Assembly: GCF_002833405.1 (NCBI RefSeq)
Contig: NZ_CP025123.1
Span: 62,001 to 126,000, forward strand
Source of the DNA: Planococcus sp. MB-3u-03
GTDB lineage: Bacteria > Bacillota > Bacilli > Bacillales_A > Planococcaceae
Length of the DNA: 64,000 nucleotides
Direction of reading: 5' to 3'
The number at the start of each line of letters is the position of its first letter. Position 1 is the stretch's first letter. Of this stretch, positions 34,370 to 46,027 are shown one piece after another. Both the position numbers and the translations under genes were made by a program. The notes beneath the pieces were generated by a model. The model was not told the DNA's origin, did no database searches, and worked only from the letters and a program-made list of their open reading frames with translations.

Positions 34370-34783
34370 GTGACTAATTTTGATTCGAATAATAACCACG
34401 GAAACAACTGGGAGTTCAATAAATTTCCGGAATTTTTATCGGACACACATAAAGATCTTTTTAAATTCGTTATTGATCAGTTGAACAGCTCGCAACAAAA
34501 AAGCAATGAGTATTTAGCCGTAGCATTTATCGCTACTAGCGATAGCGAGTTGTATGAAAAAATGCGTCCGTATTTTGGTTCGAATGGTTTCAAATCATTT
34601 GATATGTTCGAAGAAGTTGATTTCAGTAGTGGCTATCGTAAAATCGCTCGCGCAGCCGGCAACTTATTTGGCCAAGACTATGAAATATCCCTTGCCGATT
34701 TGTCTAATTCTCTAGACCATAACTTGTTCAACACGTTGCTACAGGCGATGAAAGTACGAAAATACGGAGTGAACAATACATGA
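34370..34783 (+). CDS. Hypothetical protein (137 aa)
   Basis: GTG 34370 has AAAGGGGAAA upstream; the longer frame back to 34280 has no ribosome site. It is soluble, mostly helical and aromatic-rich. No family recognised. It overlaps the next gene by 4 bases. Confidence 0.6.
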   Translation: MTNFDSNNNHGNNWEFNKFPEFLSDTHKDLFKFVIDQLNSSQQKSNEYLAVAFIATSDSELYEKMRPYFGSNGFKSFDMFEEVDFSSGYRKIARAAGNLFGQDYEISLADLSNSLDHNLFNTLLQAMKVRKYGVNNT

Positions 34784-35763
34784 TAGAAGGATATACCCCC
34801 CAAGAAGCAGCAGACCTCTTAGGCTTCACAGTACCGACTATATATGCGTATGAGAAAAAGAGAATTCTAAGACGTATAGAAGATCCGCATCGTTTGAAAG
34901 GAACCACTTTATTCGTAAAAGAGGATATAGACATTCTAGCTGAGGAAAAAAAGAAATTGGACAATATGGGCATAACTATCTCAGAACTAGCAAGAAAAGC
35001 CGGAGTATTTAGTTCTAATATAAGAGAAGCGATTAGAACGATGAATCTACAAGTTCCTATGATTCCCAGTAATCCTCACTCATCTAGAATGCGTTTTGCC
35101 ATAACTCCTGAATATGAAGAGAAGATTTTGTCTTATTTAAACCAACAAAAAACAAGGCGAGCTAAGAAAAATCATTTATATGTTCCATCTTTTGATATTG
35201 CACTACATCAACGGTTTTTGATTGCTGGTGAACAGAAGCTTCGCTTAAAGACAGACCGAAAGGAAAGGGTGGGCTTTGAACTGGAAAATGGCTCCTTTAT
35301 TCCCTATATCCAAGCCATTAGAGCTTTCGACATTGAGCCACTATATCGTATTCATCGAAAGAAAAATGAAGCACAGAGCGGGTTTACAGATATTGTTGTT
35401 CCAACAGGTAAGAAAGCTTTCTATGAGATACTGGACTTCCTCTACAGCAATTGTGGAGTAGAAAATTTCAATGCAGATATAGATACAGACCACTTTGTAG
35501 CATCAATTCGAAATGCGGAGTACCGAACGACCCAAACTAATCAGGAAACTTTAGAACTCGTCCAACAGTACATTACTAATGGAAAACTTGAAATGCGTGA
35601 TGGTTGTTGGGTTTTTTGTAGAACCGAGAAAAGTGTTCAAGTCCATATGACACCTGAAGACTACCTTTTATTTAAGCAGGTAGCCAAACATGATAATATA
35701 TCTTTAAAAAATTGGATTGAAAACGCACTTGCCGAGAAAGCGAATGAGCTTAGAAGCACATAA
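34780..35763 (+). CDS. MerR-like helix-turn-helix protein (327 aa)
   Basis: It begins EGYTPQEAADLLGFTVPTIYAYEKKRIL, a MerR-type winged helix, and then GITISELARKAGVFSSNIREAI, a second HTH. The C-terminal two thirds are unrecognised, with a helical end (TPEDYLLFKQVAKHDNISLKNWIENALAE) that resembles ribbon-helix-helix or toxin-antitoxin antitoxin termini. It overlaps the upstream gene by ATGA. Possibly a plasmid partition or copy-control regulator. Confidence 0.7.
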   Translation: MIEGYTPQEAADLLGFTVPTIYAYEKKRILRRIEDPHRLKGTTLFVKEDIDILAEEKKKLDNMGITISELARKAGVFSSNIREAIRTMNLQVPMIPSNPHSSRMRFAITPEYEEKILSYLNQQKTRRAKKNHLYVPSFDIALHQRFLIAGEQKLRLKTDRKERVGFELENGSFIPYIQAIRAFDIEPLYRIHRKKNEAQSGFTDIVVPTGKKAFYEILDFLYSNCGVENFNADIDTDHFVASIRNAEYRTTQTNQETLELVQQYITNGKLEMRDGCWVFCRTEKSVQVHMTPEDYLLFKQVAKHDNISLKNWIENALAEKANELRST

Positions 35764-35791
35764 TAACTAAACCAGGAACGGAGGAAAATCT

Positions 35792-35968
35792 GTGGCGAAG
35801 ATTTTATATCTAATTCGATGCACAGTCTGTAAGAGACGCATTAAGAATAATGAATCTTATACTTTTTGGGAGAAAGAACATTATTGCAAGACATGCTTTG
35901 ATGCCTACATGGAAATTATCGACCCCCAAAATTTTTTAAGCAAAGAAATTAAGAATGGCGATGAATAA
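35792..35968 (+). CDS. Small zinc-ribbon protein (58 aa)
   Basis: GTG 35792 has GGAGGAAAA upstream. IRCTVCKRRI and, 20 residues later, HYCKTCFDAY form a CxxC/CxxC zinc ribbon similar to a single LIM-like finger. It sits between the MerR-like gene and AbrB. Confidence 0.6.
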   Translation: MAKILYLIRCTVCKRRIKNNESYTFWEKEHYCKTCFDAYMEIIDPQNFLSKEIKNGDE

Positions 35969-36008
35969 AAAATGAAAATGCTAATATATGTATAAAGGAT
36001 GGTATAAA

Positions 36009-36287
36009 TTGAAGAGTACAGGTATCGTAAGAAGAGTAGATCAACTGGGAAGAATCGTTATTCCCAAAGAACTTCGCAAAATCACTAATATGGATATCGG
36101 CGCACCAGTTGAAATCTTTATGGATGGAGATTTCATTAACTTGAGAAGATATCAAACTACTCGTGCTTGCGTGATCACTGGGGAAATGTCTGAATTGAAC
36201 AAAGAATTTGCACCTGGGTTGGTTCTAAGCCCTCAAGGCGCAGATATCTTGTTTAATCGGTTAGAAAAAGAGAGGAAGGATGCTTAG
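36009..36287 (+). CDS. abrB-like: AbrB-family transition regulator
   Basis: A TTG start at 36009 (ATAAAGGATGG upstream) gives MKSTGIVRRVDQLGRIVIPKELRK, the AbrB/Abh/SpoVT DNA-binding hairpin, and a 92-aa product with ACVITGEMSE and LSPQGADIL in the C-terminal part, as in AbrB itself. It should bind AT-rich promoters as a multimer and repress element genes. It differs from the AbrB-ATPase fusion at 31.2 kb. Confidence 0.85.
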   Translation: MKSTGIVRRVDQLGRIVIPKELRKITNMDIGAPVEIFMDGDFINLRRYQTTRACVITGEMSELNKEFAPGLVLSPQGADILFNRLEKERKDA

Positions 36288-36289
36288 TA

Positions 36290-36439
36290 ATGAATAAAAC
36301 GGAGTATTTTAGGCAGGGGATAATCACTCCATCTGTAAAGGAGTATAGAAAGTTCCTTGAGACTAATCTAAATATCGTGATTATTGCTGTAAATATGTTT
36401 AAAGATGATTGCATTCTGCTAACTTATAAAGAACAATAA
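36290..36439 (+). CDS. Small hypothetical protein (49 aa)
   Basis: ATG 36290 follows the abrB-like stop directly and has AGAGGAAGG upstream. It is helical, then hydrophobic (NIVIIAVNMF). A further aromatic stretch (NARWRSWSDNQNYW) occurs in another frame at about 36485-36530, so the gene may be longer with a frame break. Confidence 0.4.
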   Translation: MNKTEYFRQGIITPSVKEYRKFLETNLNIVIIAVNMFKDDCILLTYKEQ

Positions 36440-36576
36440 TTTAATTATGCGTCTCAAATGCATTTTTCATCCGGTATGCAGAAAAAGATCAATGCTCGCT
36501 GGCGCTCATGGTCAGACAACCAGAATTATTGGGTTAGCTTCAATACCTTACGGTAGCAGGTCGTGAAGAAAGTGAT

Positions 36577-36610
36577 TGAGGGAGAACTAGTTTAGTTCTC
36601 CCTCATTTTT
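36577..36610 (+). terminator. Intrinsic terminator
   Basis: TGAGGGAGAACTA pairs with TAGTTCTCCCTCA over a 3-base loop and is followed by TTTTT. Confidence 0.9.
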
Positions 36611-36915
36611 CTCTATTAATTCAGACAAAATAACCAGCAGATTCTAGACAAATTTAGGCTTCATTAAAAGTCAGGCCACCGCACTTCAAGAAGGATAGAT
36701 ATTCTGTTAAAACAGTAGAGGAATGTCAGAACCTAAGGCATTACTTCTTACTGGATTTATTCGATTTCACTTATTCTACATCAAATCACACAATGAAATC
36801 TGCATTCATCTCAACTTTAAAACAAAGGGAAAACTAAAAAAAGAGCAGCAAAGCCACTCTTTTCTAAAAATATCTATTCAGCAATTGTGCCAATTAATTG
36901 TAGATCATTAATGTT
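36611..36915. other. Intergenic AT-rich stretch
   Basis: No gene with a ribosome site or motif was seen here. Confidence 0.4.
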
Positions 36916-37414
36916 TTACCTTTGTATTGCTTTTATTCCTTCCTCCATAATTTTTTTACCTGCTTCTTTATGTTTGATACTAATAGCAATTCCTCCAAAG
37001 ACCACAACTGTACCCATTGCGCCGAATGCCAATTTTCCTAACCAATCTCTTTGTTTGTCTGATTCTTTTTCTATCCTGTCATATACTTCAGATAGTTCTT
37101 CCCGAATCTTTTCTATTAATTCTGGGTCCTTTTCAGTTTCGTATCTTTTATTTAATGCATCAATTCTTTTTTCAAAGGATTTTATAACATCTTTTCCTAA
37201 ACTTTGCGATGCTAAATCACTCAATGTCTTCATCATGGTAGGTAGTGCACCTGTAAGGTATTTATAATACTCTTTAATCAAAGTTTCATCTAATACATTA
37301 TCAGCTGTAATTGCTGAAGAGGGAAGAAGTTCTAATATTTTTATATCGGACTTGGTTGGATTTTTCGGGTTGCTAATTCCTTCTTTTTAGAAATTCTTTG
37401 AATCCATCTTCCAT
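36916..37414 (-). pseudogene. Single-pass membrane protein with coiled-coil region, one frame break
   Basis: ATG at 37414 (MEDGFKEFLK) shifts frame near 37386 in a T-run and continues GISNPKNPTKSD ... to the stop at 36916, about 165 aa. A charged coiled-coil-like middle (EKRIDALNKRYETEKDPELI) precedes one hydrophobic segment (FGAMGTVVVFGGIAI) and a basic tail. No family recognised. Confidence 0.5.
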
Positions 37415-37562
37415 TAAGACACACTCCATTCTTAAATTTTTATCTCTTTTAGCAATTTTGCTGAACATTAACTTTTCTTATCATGTAACTATTTAAATCA
37501 ACATGCAAGTAAGCCATGAATTAACAACTACATTAGAAACATCAAAAGAGATGCTTACTGTT

Positions 37563-37805
37563 TTAATGATTTTCCATATAATATTTGCAAGCCTCAATCA
37601 TTTCTGTCAATGGGTTCATGCTGTTTAATTCCCTCCATGGAAGATTAACTTTCCTACTATCCACTACAGCTTTTCCTTTATATGATTCTTCATGGTTAGC
37701 CATTGTAATTTCCCAATTCCACGTTTCAGACCATGTCCCACTACCGAAAGGTTTATTTTTCAATTTCTACTAATATAACCTCTGTATTAAAATTCTATGT
37801 TCCAC
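37563..37805 (-). pseudogene. Small hypothetical gene, frame-broken near its start
   Basis: GTG at 37805 after GAGGGGAGAAAAA leads, through one or two indels, into NTEVILVEIEK and KNKPFGSGTWSETWNWEIT, ending at 37563. It is about 80 aa and Trp/Ser/Glu-rich. No family recognised. Confidence 0.4.
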
Positions 37806-37964
37806 TTTTTCTCCCCTCTATAGATTCATCCTTCAGAAAAGAATAAACACCTTTTGCTTCTAAAAGCATTATACATCAATCAAAATCGTCATTTCAAGAT
37901 TGTTGAAGGTGAATAGATAAAAGTAACAGAAAGCTATGAGAACTGATGTATTGAGAATGCGAGT

Positions 37965-37987
37965 ACTTATCATTAGCAATGATAAGT
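37965..37987. repeat. 10-bp inverted repeat
   Basis: ACTTATCATT (37965-37974) and AATGATAAGT (37978-37987) with a 3-base spacer lie upstream of the type I restriction locus. No T-run is present. Confidence 0.35.
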
Positions 37988-38094
37988 GCCTAATGCAAGT
38001 CTCATTTGGAATTATCTACAATTTGGAAGCTCTTTTAATTAATATGCTGTATTGTTTATATAAGGAAATAATTTTAATGTAATTGGGAGATAGT

Positions 38095-41052
38095 ATGTCG
38101 AAGATAATACATAATGAAGACTCTAGAGTTAAAATACCTGTACTTCTTCATTTTTAAGACTAGGTTATCATTACCAAACAAAAAGGCGTATATCGATAAG
38201 AGAAATAATATTTTGTTGATGTTTTAAAAGTCTATAAGAAATTAATAAGATAGAATATGAAGATAGTATTTTAGACAATTTAATAAAAGATAGCAGAGTT
38301 AACAGATAACTCTATTGATAAGGGTAAAGCTTTTATGAAAGAATTACTAGGTATCACAGTATCAAATTAATTGATCTCGAGACACCAGAAAACAACGATT
38401 TCAGAGTAGTTTCAGAACTTTCTTATCAGAAGGGCATAGTTTCTCCATTTAGACCCGACATTACGATACTAATCAATGGAATACCTATGGGGTTTTGGAA
38501 GTGAAAAACCTAACAATCCGCGAGGGATACCAGAAGAATTTAGTAGAATGAAAGCTAGAATGGCGATTTCAGATTTCAAGCATTTTTCAATCAAATGCAA
38601 ATTTTAGGTTTTCAAATAACATGTCATATAACGACAATGAAAAGTTAAACTACAAGGAAGCTTTACACTACTCCAAACGGAGAGAAAACATCTTTTAATA
38701 ACTTCAGAGAAGAGAAAGAAATTGGTATCTCCGAATATATAAGTGAATCCGACATAGTAACAGTACTCTCTGATAATAACGTTTTAGCAATCAAAGACAC
38801 TCCAGAGTTTCAAACTAACCTAAGGGTCAATTCGAAGCAAATCGATTTGCTACATCATTGTTTTCAAACAGAGAATTATTTTTGATTAAATATGGAATTG
38901 TTTTTAGATTCTCCTAGAGATGGATTCGACAAGCATATTATGCGTTATCCTCAGTTTTTGCTATCTTAAAATGTTGGAAGATCTTGAGAGGTATGAAAAG
39001 AGGGGTGTTATGGCATACACAGGGCTCAGGGAAAACAGCATTGTCTTACTTTGCCAGTAATGTTCTAAGAGACTATTATTCTAAAAACGTTGTAACAAAA
39101 TTCTTTTTATAGTAGATCGATTAGATCTTCTTAATCAAGCATCTGTTGAATTTGCAAGTCGAGGCATGTCAATTGCTAATATTAATACAAGAGAAGACTT
39201 TACTAGAAACATTAAATCGTCAGTTATAACTTCTTCAGGAACTCCTGGAGGAAGTTATAAGGAGACCATGAATGTAGTGAATATCCAGAAGTTTTCGGAT
39301 GATTCTACAGTTGATAACGAGATCGATCAAAATATCCAACGAATCTATTTTTAGATGAAGTCCATAGAGGTTACAAGCCAAGTGGCACTTTTCTAGCTAA
39401 CTTGATTGGGTCCGATCCAGACGCATTATTCATTGGTTTAACGGGAACTCCTATTCTTAAAGAAAAGTTTAAGACTACAGATTTATTTAATGGCTATATC
39501 CATAAATACTATTACAATAAATCAATTGCAGATGGATATACTTTGAAAATAAAAAGAAAATATCTCTACTCAATTTAGGAGTAATGTAAAAGAGTTATTA
39601 AAAATAGAAGAAAACAAGAAAATTCCAAGCAAAAGTGGCAAGTAATTTCTAAAGCACCTGAGTTTGTCGAACATTTTGTAATTACATTGTTGAAGATTTT
39701 CTGCAGTTTAAAAAGTACACCAAAAATTCCTCAGTCGGATTTATGATTGTTTCTTCCTCCTCAGAACAAGCAAGAAGAATCCAAGAATGGTTTACAAACG
39801 AAGGAGTATTAAAACAGCATTAATTTTATATGATGAAGAGAATAATAAAAAGAACAAGAAGATTTCCGAGGTACAAAGAACAAAAATACCGGAGCTATAG
39901 AAAGTAAGTACGATGGCGTTATTGTTTTAACATGCTTTAACTGGTTTTGATGCTCCACGATTAAAAAGCGTCTATATCTTATGAGAGAAATTAAGGAACA
40001 TAGTCTTTTACAAACACTATCTAGAGTTAATAGACCGTATGAGGGGTTGGATTATGGCTATGTAGTGGATTTCGTAGATATTACCGAAGAATATGAAACG
40101 AACCGAAGATATCTTGAAGAAATTAGAGCCGATTTGCAGTTGGATGCAGATTTGGGAATCGAAGATATATTTGTAGATACTGAAGAAATTAAAAGAAATT
40201 AAGATTAATTGAAAATCAACTTTTGTTTTACAGTTTTGATAACCTTGAAGAGTTCACTGGTCAAATAGAACATTTAGAAGAAAACCTTAAGAGAAGTGAA
40301 AGGTTTTTAGGTGAATACAAAGATTGTTATAATGAATTAAGAATAGGCCATGTGGACGTTTCTGACATTCCTATCGAACGCATCAGCAAAGCCTACATAG
40401 AGGTTTCCAATCGAGTTAATCTAAAAGTCTTAGAGCGTATGATTGACCGGGAGATGATCAAGTTGCTGATTTTGATTTGTCAGGATTGTTTATTGAGTTT
40501 CTCAAAGGCTTAACAATAGATATAGATTTTACAACAGAGAACGATGTATTAGATAGAGTAAATAATATTCAAAACGCATTTTCTGCAAATACAGACAAAA
40601 AGATACCAACTATATAAAAATTCGTGAAAAGTATCAGGATTTGTTGAAACGGTTTAAAGACCATACTAAGACTGTTGCTGAAGTAAAAGAAATATTAATG
40701 GAAATGGAAGCATTAACAAATGAGCTACTGATATTAAATTCAAAAGATAATGTTATGACAAGTAAGTACAAAGGCGAATTAGCTTATATGAGAGTTCATA
40801 AGAGATTATCCACTTCCTATAGTGGAAAATTAAATGACATAGAGATATTTAAAATAATGAGAGTTGATAACTGAAATTGAAGAAATAGGTGGACGTATGC
40901 ATAAGCCAAACCTTAAAGCGATTGAAAGAGATTTGAGAAGGCCTATCAGTATCGCTTTTAAGAAATTTGAAATAGCTCTTGATCCTAAAGAAATAGACCA
41001 TATATTAGGCCAACTTATTGAAGAAAGATTTATGGGAGGCGCAACAATATAG
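38095..41052 (+). pseudogene. hsdR: Type I restriction subunit HsdR, many frame breaks
   Basis: ATG 38095 has GGGAGA upstream. In several frames one reads the nuclease domain (RPDITILINGIPM, LEVKKPNNPRG), Walker A (WHTQGSGKTALSYF), the DEVH box (DEVHRGYKPSGTFL, FIGLTGTPIL) and motif VI (LLQTLSRVNRPYEG), and the C-terminal helical end. HsdR cuts DNA and translocates with HsdM and HsdS. More than ten single-base breaks are present, many as shortened A or T runs. AT-rich. Confidence 0.8.
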
Positions 41053-41139
41053 TTTAGTAACAGGACAGGTCGCTCTCAATAGACAGCGACTTTTTGTTGT
41101 TTTAAAGGCAACATAAATTAACTATAATAAGTAATTAAT

Positions 41140-41300
41140 TTAGTCTTTCTGAGAAGGTTCTTTGCTTAAATCTTTCAAGATAAGACTAGCAACGTAATTG
41201 CTAATAGAACGATTATTATTTTCGGCTTTTATTTCTAACTGATTTTAACATTTTTAGGTATAGTAACTTGTATTCTAATATTTTGATTAGAAATAGACAT
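41140..41300 (-). pseudogene. Ribbon-helix-helix protein gene, one frame break
   Basis: AAGAGGTGAG precedes ATG 41300. The joined frames read IRIQVTIPKNVK, LEIKAENNNRSISNYVASLILKDL, a small RHH (CopG/Arc-type) DNA-binding protein of about 53 aa. It lies between hsdR and hsdM on the opposite strand and could regulate the locus. Confidence 0.6.
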
Positions 41301-41410
41301 TCTTCTCACCTCTTTTTAGTATATAATATTAAATGTGGAGATGTAAAGTGTGGTCAAAGTGACGTAACTGTGTTATAGTTTTATCGTTAAGAGAATTGGG
41401 AGGTAACACC

Positions 41411-42955
41411 ATGAGTCCAGAAGAATATATGGGAAAATAAAATTTATGATTGATGATTTGAAAGCCATGAGTACAGATCTTGGGCTTAGCAATACAGGTG
41501 ATGAATATAAAATTATTGCCGAATTATTTACTTATAAATTTCTAAACGACAAGCTTTTATACGATTTTGAAAATCGGGATGATAAAATGAAAGCTTTGAT
41601 ATATTTGTTGATTTTGCTGATTCTAATACGGCAAAATGAAAGAAGAACACTTGATTGATAGTCTATATCAAAAACAAAATAAACCAAACTTCCACCAAAT
41701 ACTAGATAAAGCACTTGTAGAAATAAGTGACATGAATAAAGATGTTTACGCTATTGAAACAATTTCAGGCAAAAACAGAATTTGTTTGAACCATTAGCTT
41801 CATATATACGAGACGAAAACAAAGAGAATGAACTTGCCAAGAGAGCAATTAATATTTTATCCAGACATAAATTTACTGGTATCTACAGTGGGGATTTGAT
41901 TATTTTTCTAGTATTTTGAATACTTGATTAAAGATTACAATAAGGATTCAGGAAAATATGCTGAATACTTTACTCCAAGTTTCGCTGGAAATATAATGGC
42001 TGATATTTTATTTAATGACACACCTGTAACAAATGTATCCGTTTATGACCCAGCAGCAGGTTCAGGTACTTTGCTTTTGTCTATGGCAAATAAAATTGGA
42101 ACTAATAATTGTACAATATATTCAGGATATCTCGCAAAATCTACTCAGTTTTACGGATTAATTTAATATTAAATAAATTAGCTCATTCTCTTAATTATGT
42201 AATTGAAGGAATACTTTAATTAAACCTGCACATCGTTATTCGACAGATAAATTGCAGAAGTTCGATTTTATCGTAAGCAATCCACCTTTTAATATGGATT
42301 TTAGTTCTATTGTAGAAATCTTAAAAGCTGATCCATTCAATCGATTCTTTGCAGGCGTTCCTAATGTACCGAACAAAAGAAAGAAAGTATGGCAATTTAC
42401 CAAATGTTTTACAACATATTATGTCTTCACTTTCTGAAAAGGAAAAGCTGCTATTGTAGTTCCTACTGGTTTTGTTTCAGCAGCAAATGGAATACCATTG
42501 AAGATACGAAAGAAATGATTGATGAAAACATGTTGCGTGCCGTTGTACATATGCCTGCAAATATCTTTGCTACTACAGGCACATCAGTTAGCATCTTGTT
42601 CCTCGATAAAACAAAAGAGATGAAGAAGATGTGATGCTTCTAGATGCTTCCAATTTAGGTACGAAGACAAAGTTGAATGATGGACAACGCACATTATTAT
42701 CTCCTACAGAAATTGCACATATAATTGATACAACAAAAATCGGATTGAAATTCCAGACTTTTCTAAAGTGGTGTCTAGGGATTTAATAGAAGAGAATAGT
42801 TATTCAATTCAAGCTGGTCAATATGTAGATTTAAAAGAAGAAGAAGTAAGGGTAGATGTAGATAAGGAGCTATTTTTGTTAAAACAAAGATTAAAAAGTC
42901 CTTAGAAGAATCGAAACATATTGATGAAATTTTAAATCTATTTGAGGTGAAATAA
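41411..42955 (+). pseudogene. hsdM: Type I DNA methyltransferase subunit HsdM, frame-broken
   Basis: After GGGAGGTAAC the ATG at 41411 opens a multi-frame gene with N-terminal helices, SAM motif I (VYDPAAGSGTLLLSM), N6-adenine motif IV (FIVSNPPFNMDF) and the C-terminal FATTGTSVSILFLDK. It ends one base before the hsdS start. HsdM methylates adenine in the target set by HsdS. Confidence 0.8.
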
Positions 42956-44183
42956 ATGCAAGAAATTGCGTTAGGAGAAATTTGTACGGTCATAACAGAT
43001 GGAGCACATTACAGTCCTCCAACTGTTATAAAAAGGACAACCTATTGCTTCTGTTAAAGATATGACAGATTACGGTATTAACCTATCTAGTTGTCGTTTG
43101 ATATCGAAAAGACCAATTTGAAATTTTTTCAGAATCGGGTTGTAAACCTGAAATAGGAGATGTATTAATCGCTAAAGATGGAAGTTATTTGAAAAGGTTT
43201 TGTTGTGAAAGATAGTGCAGATTATGTGTTACTGTCTTCAGTAGGTATTTTCCGTCCAGATACTGAAAAGTAAATTCTTATTTTTGAAATACTACTTTTT
43301 AAATGAAGAATTTCGAAATCATGTAACTCGAGGGTACGTCACTGGAACGGCATTAAAAGAATTGTTTTAGATGCATTTAAGAGAATCAAAATTCACCTTC
43401 CTTCTTTGAGTGAACAAAATAAAATTGTTAGTCTAATTCGTCCATTCGATGAAAAATTAGAATTAATTTAGAATTGATTAAACAACTTGAGGAATATGCT
43501 GATGTTCTTTTCTATAAATGGTTTGTTGATTTCAATTTTCCGGGTTTAGATTAAAAAACCTTACAGAGACAATGAAGGAAAATGACTGAATTAGGTAAAA
43601 AGTAAATTCAAAGGGTTGGGAATTAGGAATTGAAAGATTTAGGGAAATTGTAGGTGGCGCCACTCCATCGACTAGTAATCCTGAAAACTTTACAAAGTCC
43701 GGTATTCCTTGGATTACACAAAAGATTTGTCTTTGGACAAATCTGTATATATTCTAGAGGGTTAACTGATATCACAGAATTAGGTTATAAAAGTTCAAGT
43801 ACCAAAATAATGCCGATTGGTTCTGTACTATTTACTTCCCGAGCTCCTATCGGTTACGTTGCAATTGCCGCTGAAGAGGTTTCAACGAATCAAGGTTTTA
43901 AATCAATTGTTCCTTTGAAAACAGTACCAAGCGAGTTTCTTTATCTCTTATTGAAAAGGTTGGTGCCAATAATTGAAAGAAATGCAGGTGGTACAACATT
44001 CAAAGAAATTTCTACTAGTGGTATCTCGAAGATAAAGATTATAAAACCTTCCGAACTAATTTTAAAGAAATTTGAAAAGAAGTAAAACCAATATTTCGGA
44101 AGATAAAATCTGCAGAAAAGAAAATAAATTGCTTAAAGAAAAAAGATTTATTAATACATCAACTAGTTAGATGCAAACCTTAA
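42956..44183 (+). pseudogene. hsdS: Type I specificity subunit HsdS, frame-broken
   Basis: ATG 42956 follows hsdM. Two target-recognition domains are visible: IALGEICTVITDGAHYSPPT ... LPSLSEQNKIVSLI with a helical spacer, then FREIVGGATPSTSNPE ... SGIPWITQKD ... FTSRAPIGYVAIA. The second contains the conserved TSRAPIGY. Several indels interrupt it. Confidence 0.8.
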
Positions 44184-44210
44184 ACAATTTTCTGCTATTA
44201 AAAATACAAA

Positions 44211-44234
44211 AAGCGTCTACCTTAGTAGACGCTT
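44211..44234. terminator. Bidirectional terminator after hsdS
   Basis: AAGCGTCTAC pairs with GTAGACGCTT over a 4-base loop, between the + strand hsd locus and the - strand Abi gene. Confidence 0.8.
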
Positions 44235-44353
44235 ATTATGTATTAAATTAAACCCGAACAAAGTGTACCTATAAATTCCGGCACTCCTTCCCCGTACAAA
44301 CCGTAAAGGTTTATTTTCCTTGACATTAATATACAATACTTCAGTTCAGTTGG

Positions 44354-45257
44354 TCAACAATTTTGCTGAAAAATGTATATGCACTTACTAAACCCAGGTT
44401 TTGTTGATAAAATCTTTATTTCTTTTATTCTTTCCATAAGTTCAAGTAAATCTTGATTTGATTCTTTTGATACCTTCACTAATGATGTAATTTTCATAAA
44501 ATATAAAACTGCTACCAGATCATGAATTTTACGGTTTTCAGTTTATGATTTCTCATAGTACTTGAGATTGAAGAAATTTCTAATACATAATCAGAAATTA
44601 CTTTTGTAGCTCTGTCAGCTCTATTTTCAGCAATATCCATTAAAATAGCTTGATTATGGGCAGCCGCATTATGAATATTCTTTACATGCTTTATCACTTT
44701 AGCAAGATTCAAAAATAATCATCATTTTAGTGATCTTATAAGTATAAAATTCTATAAAGCGAACGAAAATTCCAAATTGCATAGTTTCCAGTAGCACCCA
44801 TATTGGAGGATCTTTTTAGATACCGTTTATATAATTTTTCATTATAGTGAGTTTTCGCTGCACTTCCAGGCATGCAATCATCAGCAGTTAAATTTTCATG
44901 TTTGAAAATCTATCTACAATATCATAGCCGTCAAGCTGTGTATTGTCGGTAATATCCTTCAATATTTTACTTTTAATGTATGTTCAATATCAAGACACAT
45001 ATGCAATAAGATATATCTCAACCGCATATCGATTGTTGATAGGTCATACAAATATGAAAATTCAAGATTGTTGTATTTACCAACTGAATTTTCGAGAAAT
45101 TCCTCTTATAAAAGTTAATTTATAATAGTAGTTAGTATGTTGTAAAATGTTTTTGCATCCTCTTCATTAATGCCATTAAACTTAATGCCTTTTGCTTTCA
45201 TATGAGTCATTAATTCTTCGTATGTATTTTTACTTTAAGTGTTCTATTCAGTGTAAT
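44354..45257 (-). pseudogene. Abi_2-family (AbiD/F-type) abortive infection gene, frame-broken
   Basis: On the - strand the joined frames read MTHMKAKGIKF, FYNILTTII, SYLYDLSTIDMRLRYILLH and DIEHTLKVKIL, the typical Abi_2 N-terminal motif, and then LAKVIKHVKNIHNAAAHNQ, the R/K-x4-H-like C-terminal motif of this HEPN-like family. Abi_2 proteins abort phage infection in lactococci. At least three frame breaks occur. Confidence 0.7.
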
Positions 45258-45363
45258 GTTAATCCCCTAGGACACATTTCTTATTTAGTATATATCAATC
45301 GAATATCGTTATGCATAATCCTATTATTATTAAAAAAGGGGGTATTTTGAAAAGTTCTTTCTA

Positions 45364-45981
45364 TTATAATAGCTTTGCTGGCTCTTCTTCGAGTGCTTTT
45401 ACCAATTTATAAAAGCTAGTCTTTTTAACTCCGGCTTCTTGCATGGCTTCCACTGCAGTTAGTTCTCTAGCTTTCCATTTTCTATAAACCTCTTTAAATT
45501 CTTCTGAAACAAGAACAGGCGTCCTGCCAAACTGAATGCCATTTTGTAGCGCCAAGTCGATTCCTTCACGCTGCCGTTTTCGGATGCGTTCCCGTTCCTC
45601 TTCTGCCATCCAAGAAAGAATCTGCAAAACCAAGTCGGCAATAAAAGTTCCCATACTGTCTTTGTATTGCGTCGTATCCAGTAACGGCATATCCAACACC
45701 ACAATATCGGCTTCAATGTTTTTCGTGAGATCATTCCATTCCTGGAGGATTTCCTCTTTGTTCCGGCCGAACCGATCCAAGGAGTGGATATACAAAATGT
45801 CGCCCTTCCGAATAACTCGTTTCAATAATTGATAGTTCGCTCGTTCGAAGTTCTTTCCACTTTGTTTGTCTAAATATATATCTCGTCCATTGATGCCCAT
45901 TTTTTTCATGGCTTCCAATTGACGTCCTTCATTTTGATCTTTGCTGCTGACACGTATGTATCCAAATTTGCGATGTTCCAT
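45364..45981 (-). CDS. Serine recombinase (resolvase/invertase family)
   Basis: The intact 205-aa protein has the N-terminal catalytic domain with KFGYIRVSSKDQN (catalytic Ser about 12), IHSLDRFGRNKEEIL (conserved Arg), the long E helix (EEERERIRKRQREGI) and a C-terminal HTH (ELTAVEAMQEAGVKKTSFYKLVKAL). It should act on the repeats upstream (46028-46151), to resolve multimers or transposon cointegrates. Confidence 0.92.
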   Translation of the reverse strand: MEHRKFGYIRVSSKDQNEGRQLEAMKKMGINGRDIYLDKQSGKNFERANYQLLKRVIRKGDILYIHSLDRFGRNKEEILQEWNDLTKNIEADIVVLDMPLLDTTQYKDSMGTFIADLVLQILSWMAEEERERIRKRQREGIDLALQNGIQFGRTPVLVSEEFKEVYRKWKARELTAVEAMQEAGVKKTSFYKLVKALEEEPAKLL

Positions 45982-46027
45982 AATTCACCTCTATAAACGA
46001 TTCTTTTCTCTCATTATACCTGAAAAC

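Noticed and set aside
37965-37987. The inverted repeat as an intrinsic terminator
   Set aside because: No T-run on either side and no gene ending close by.
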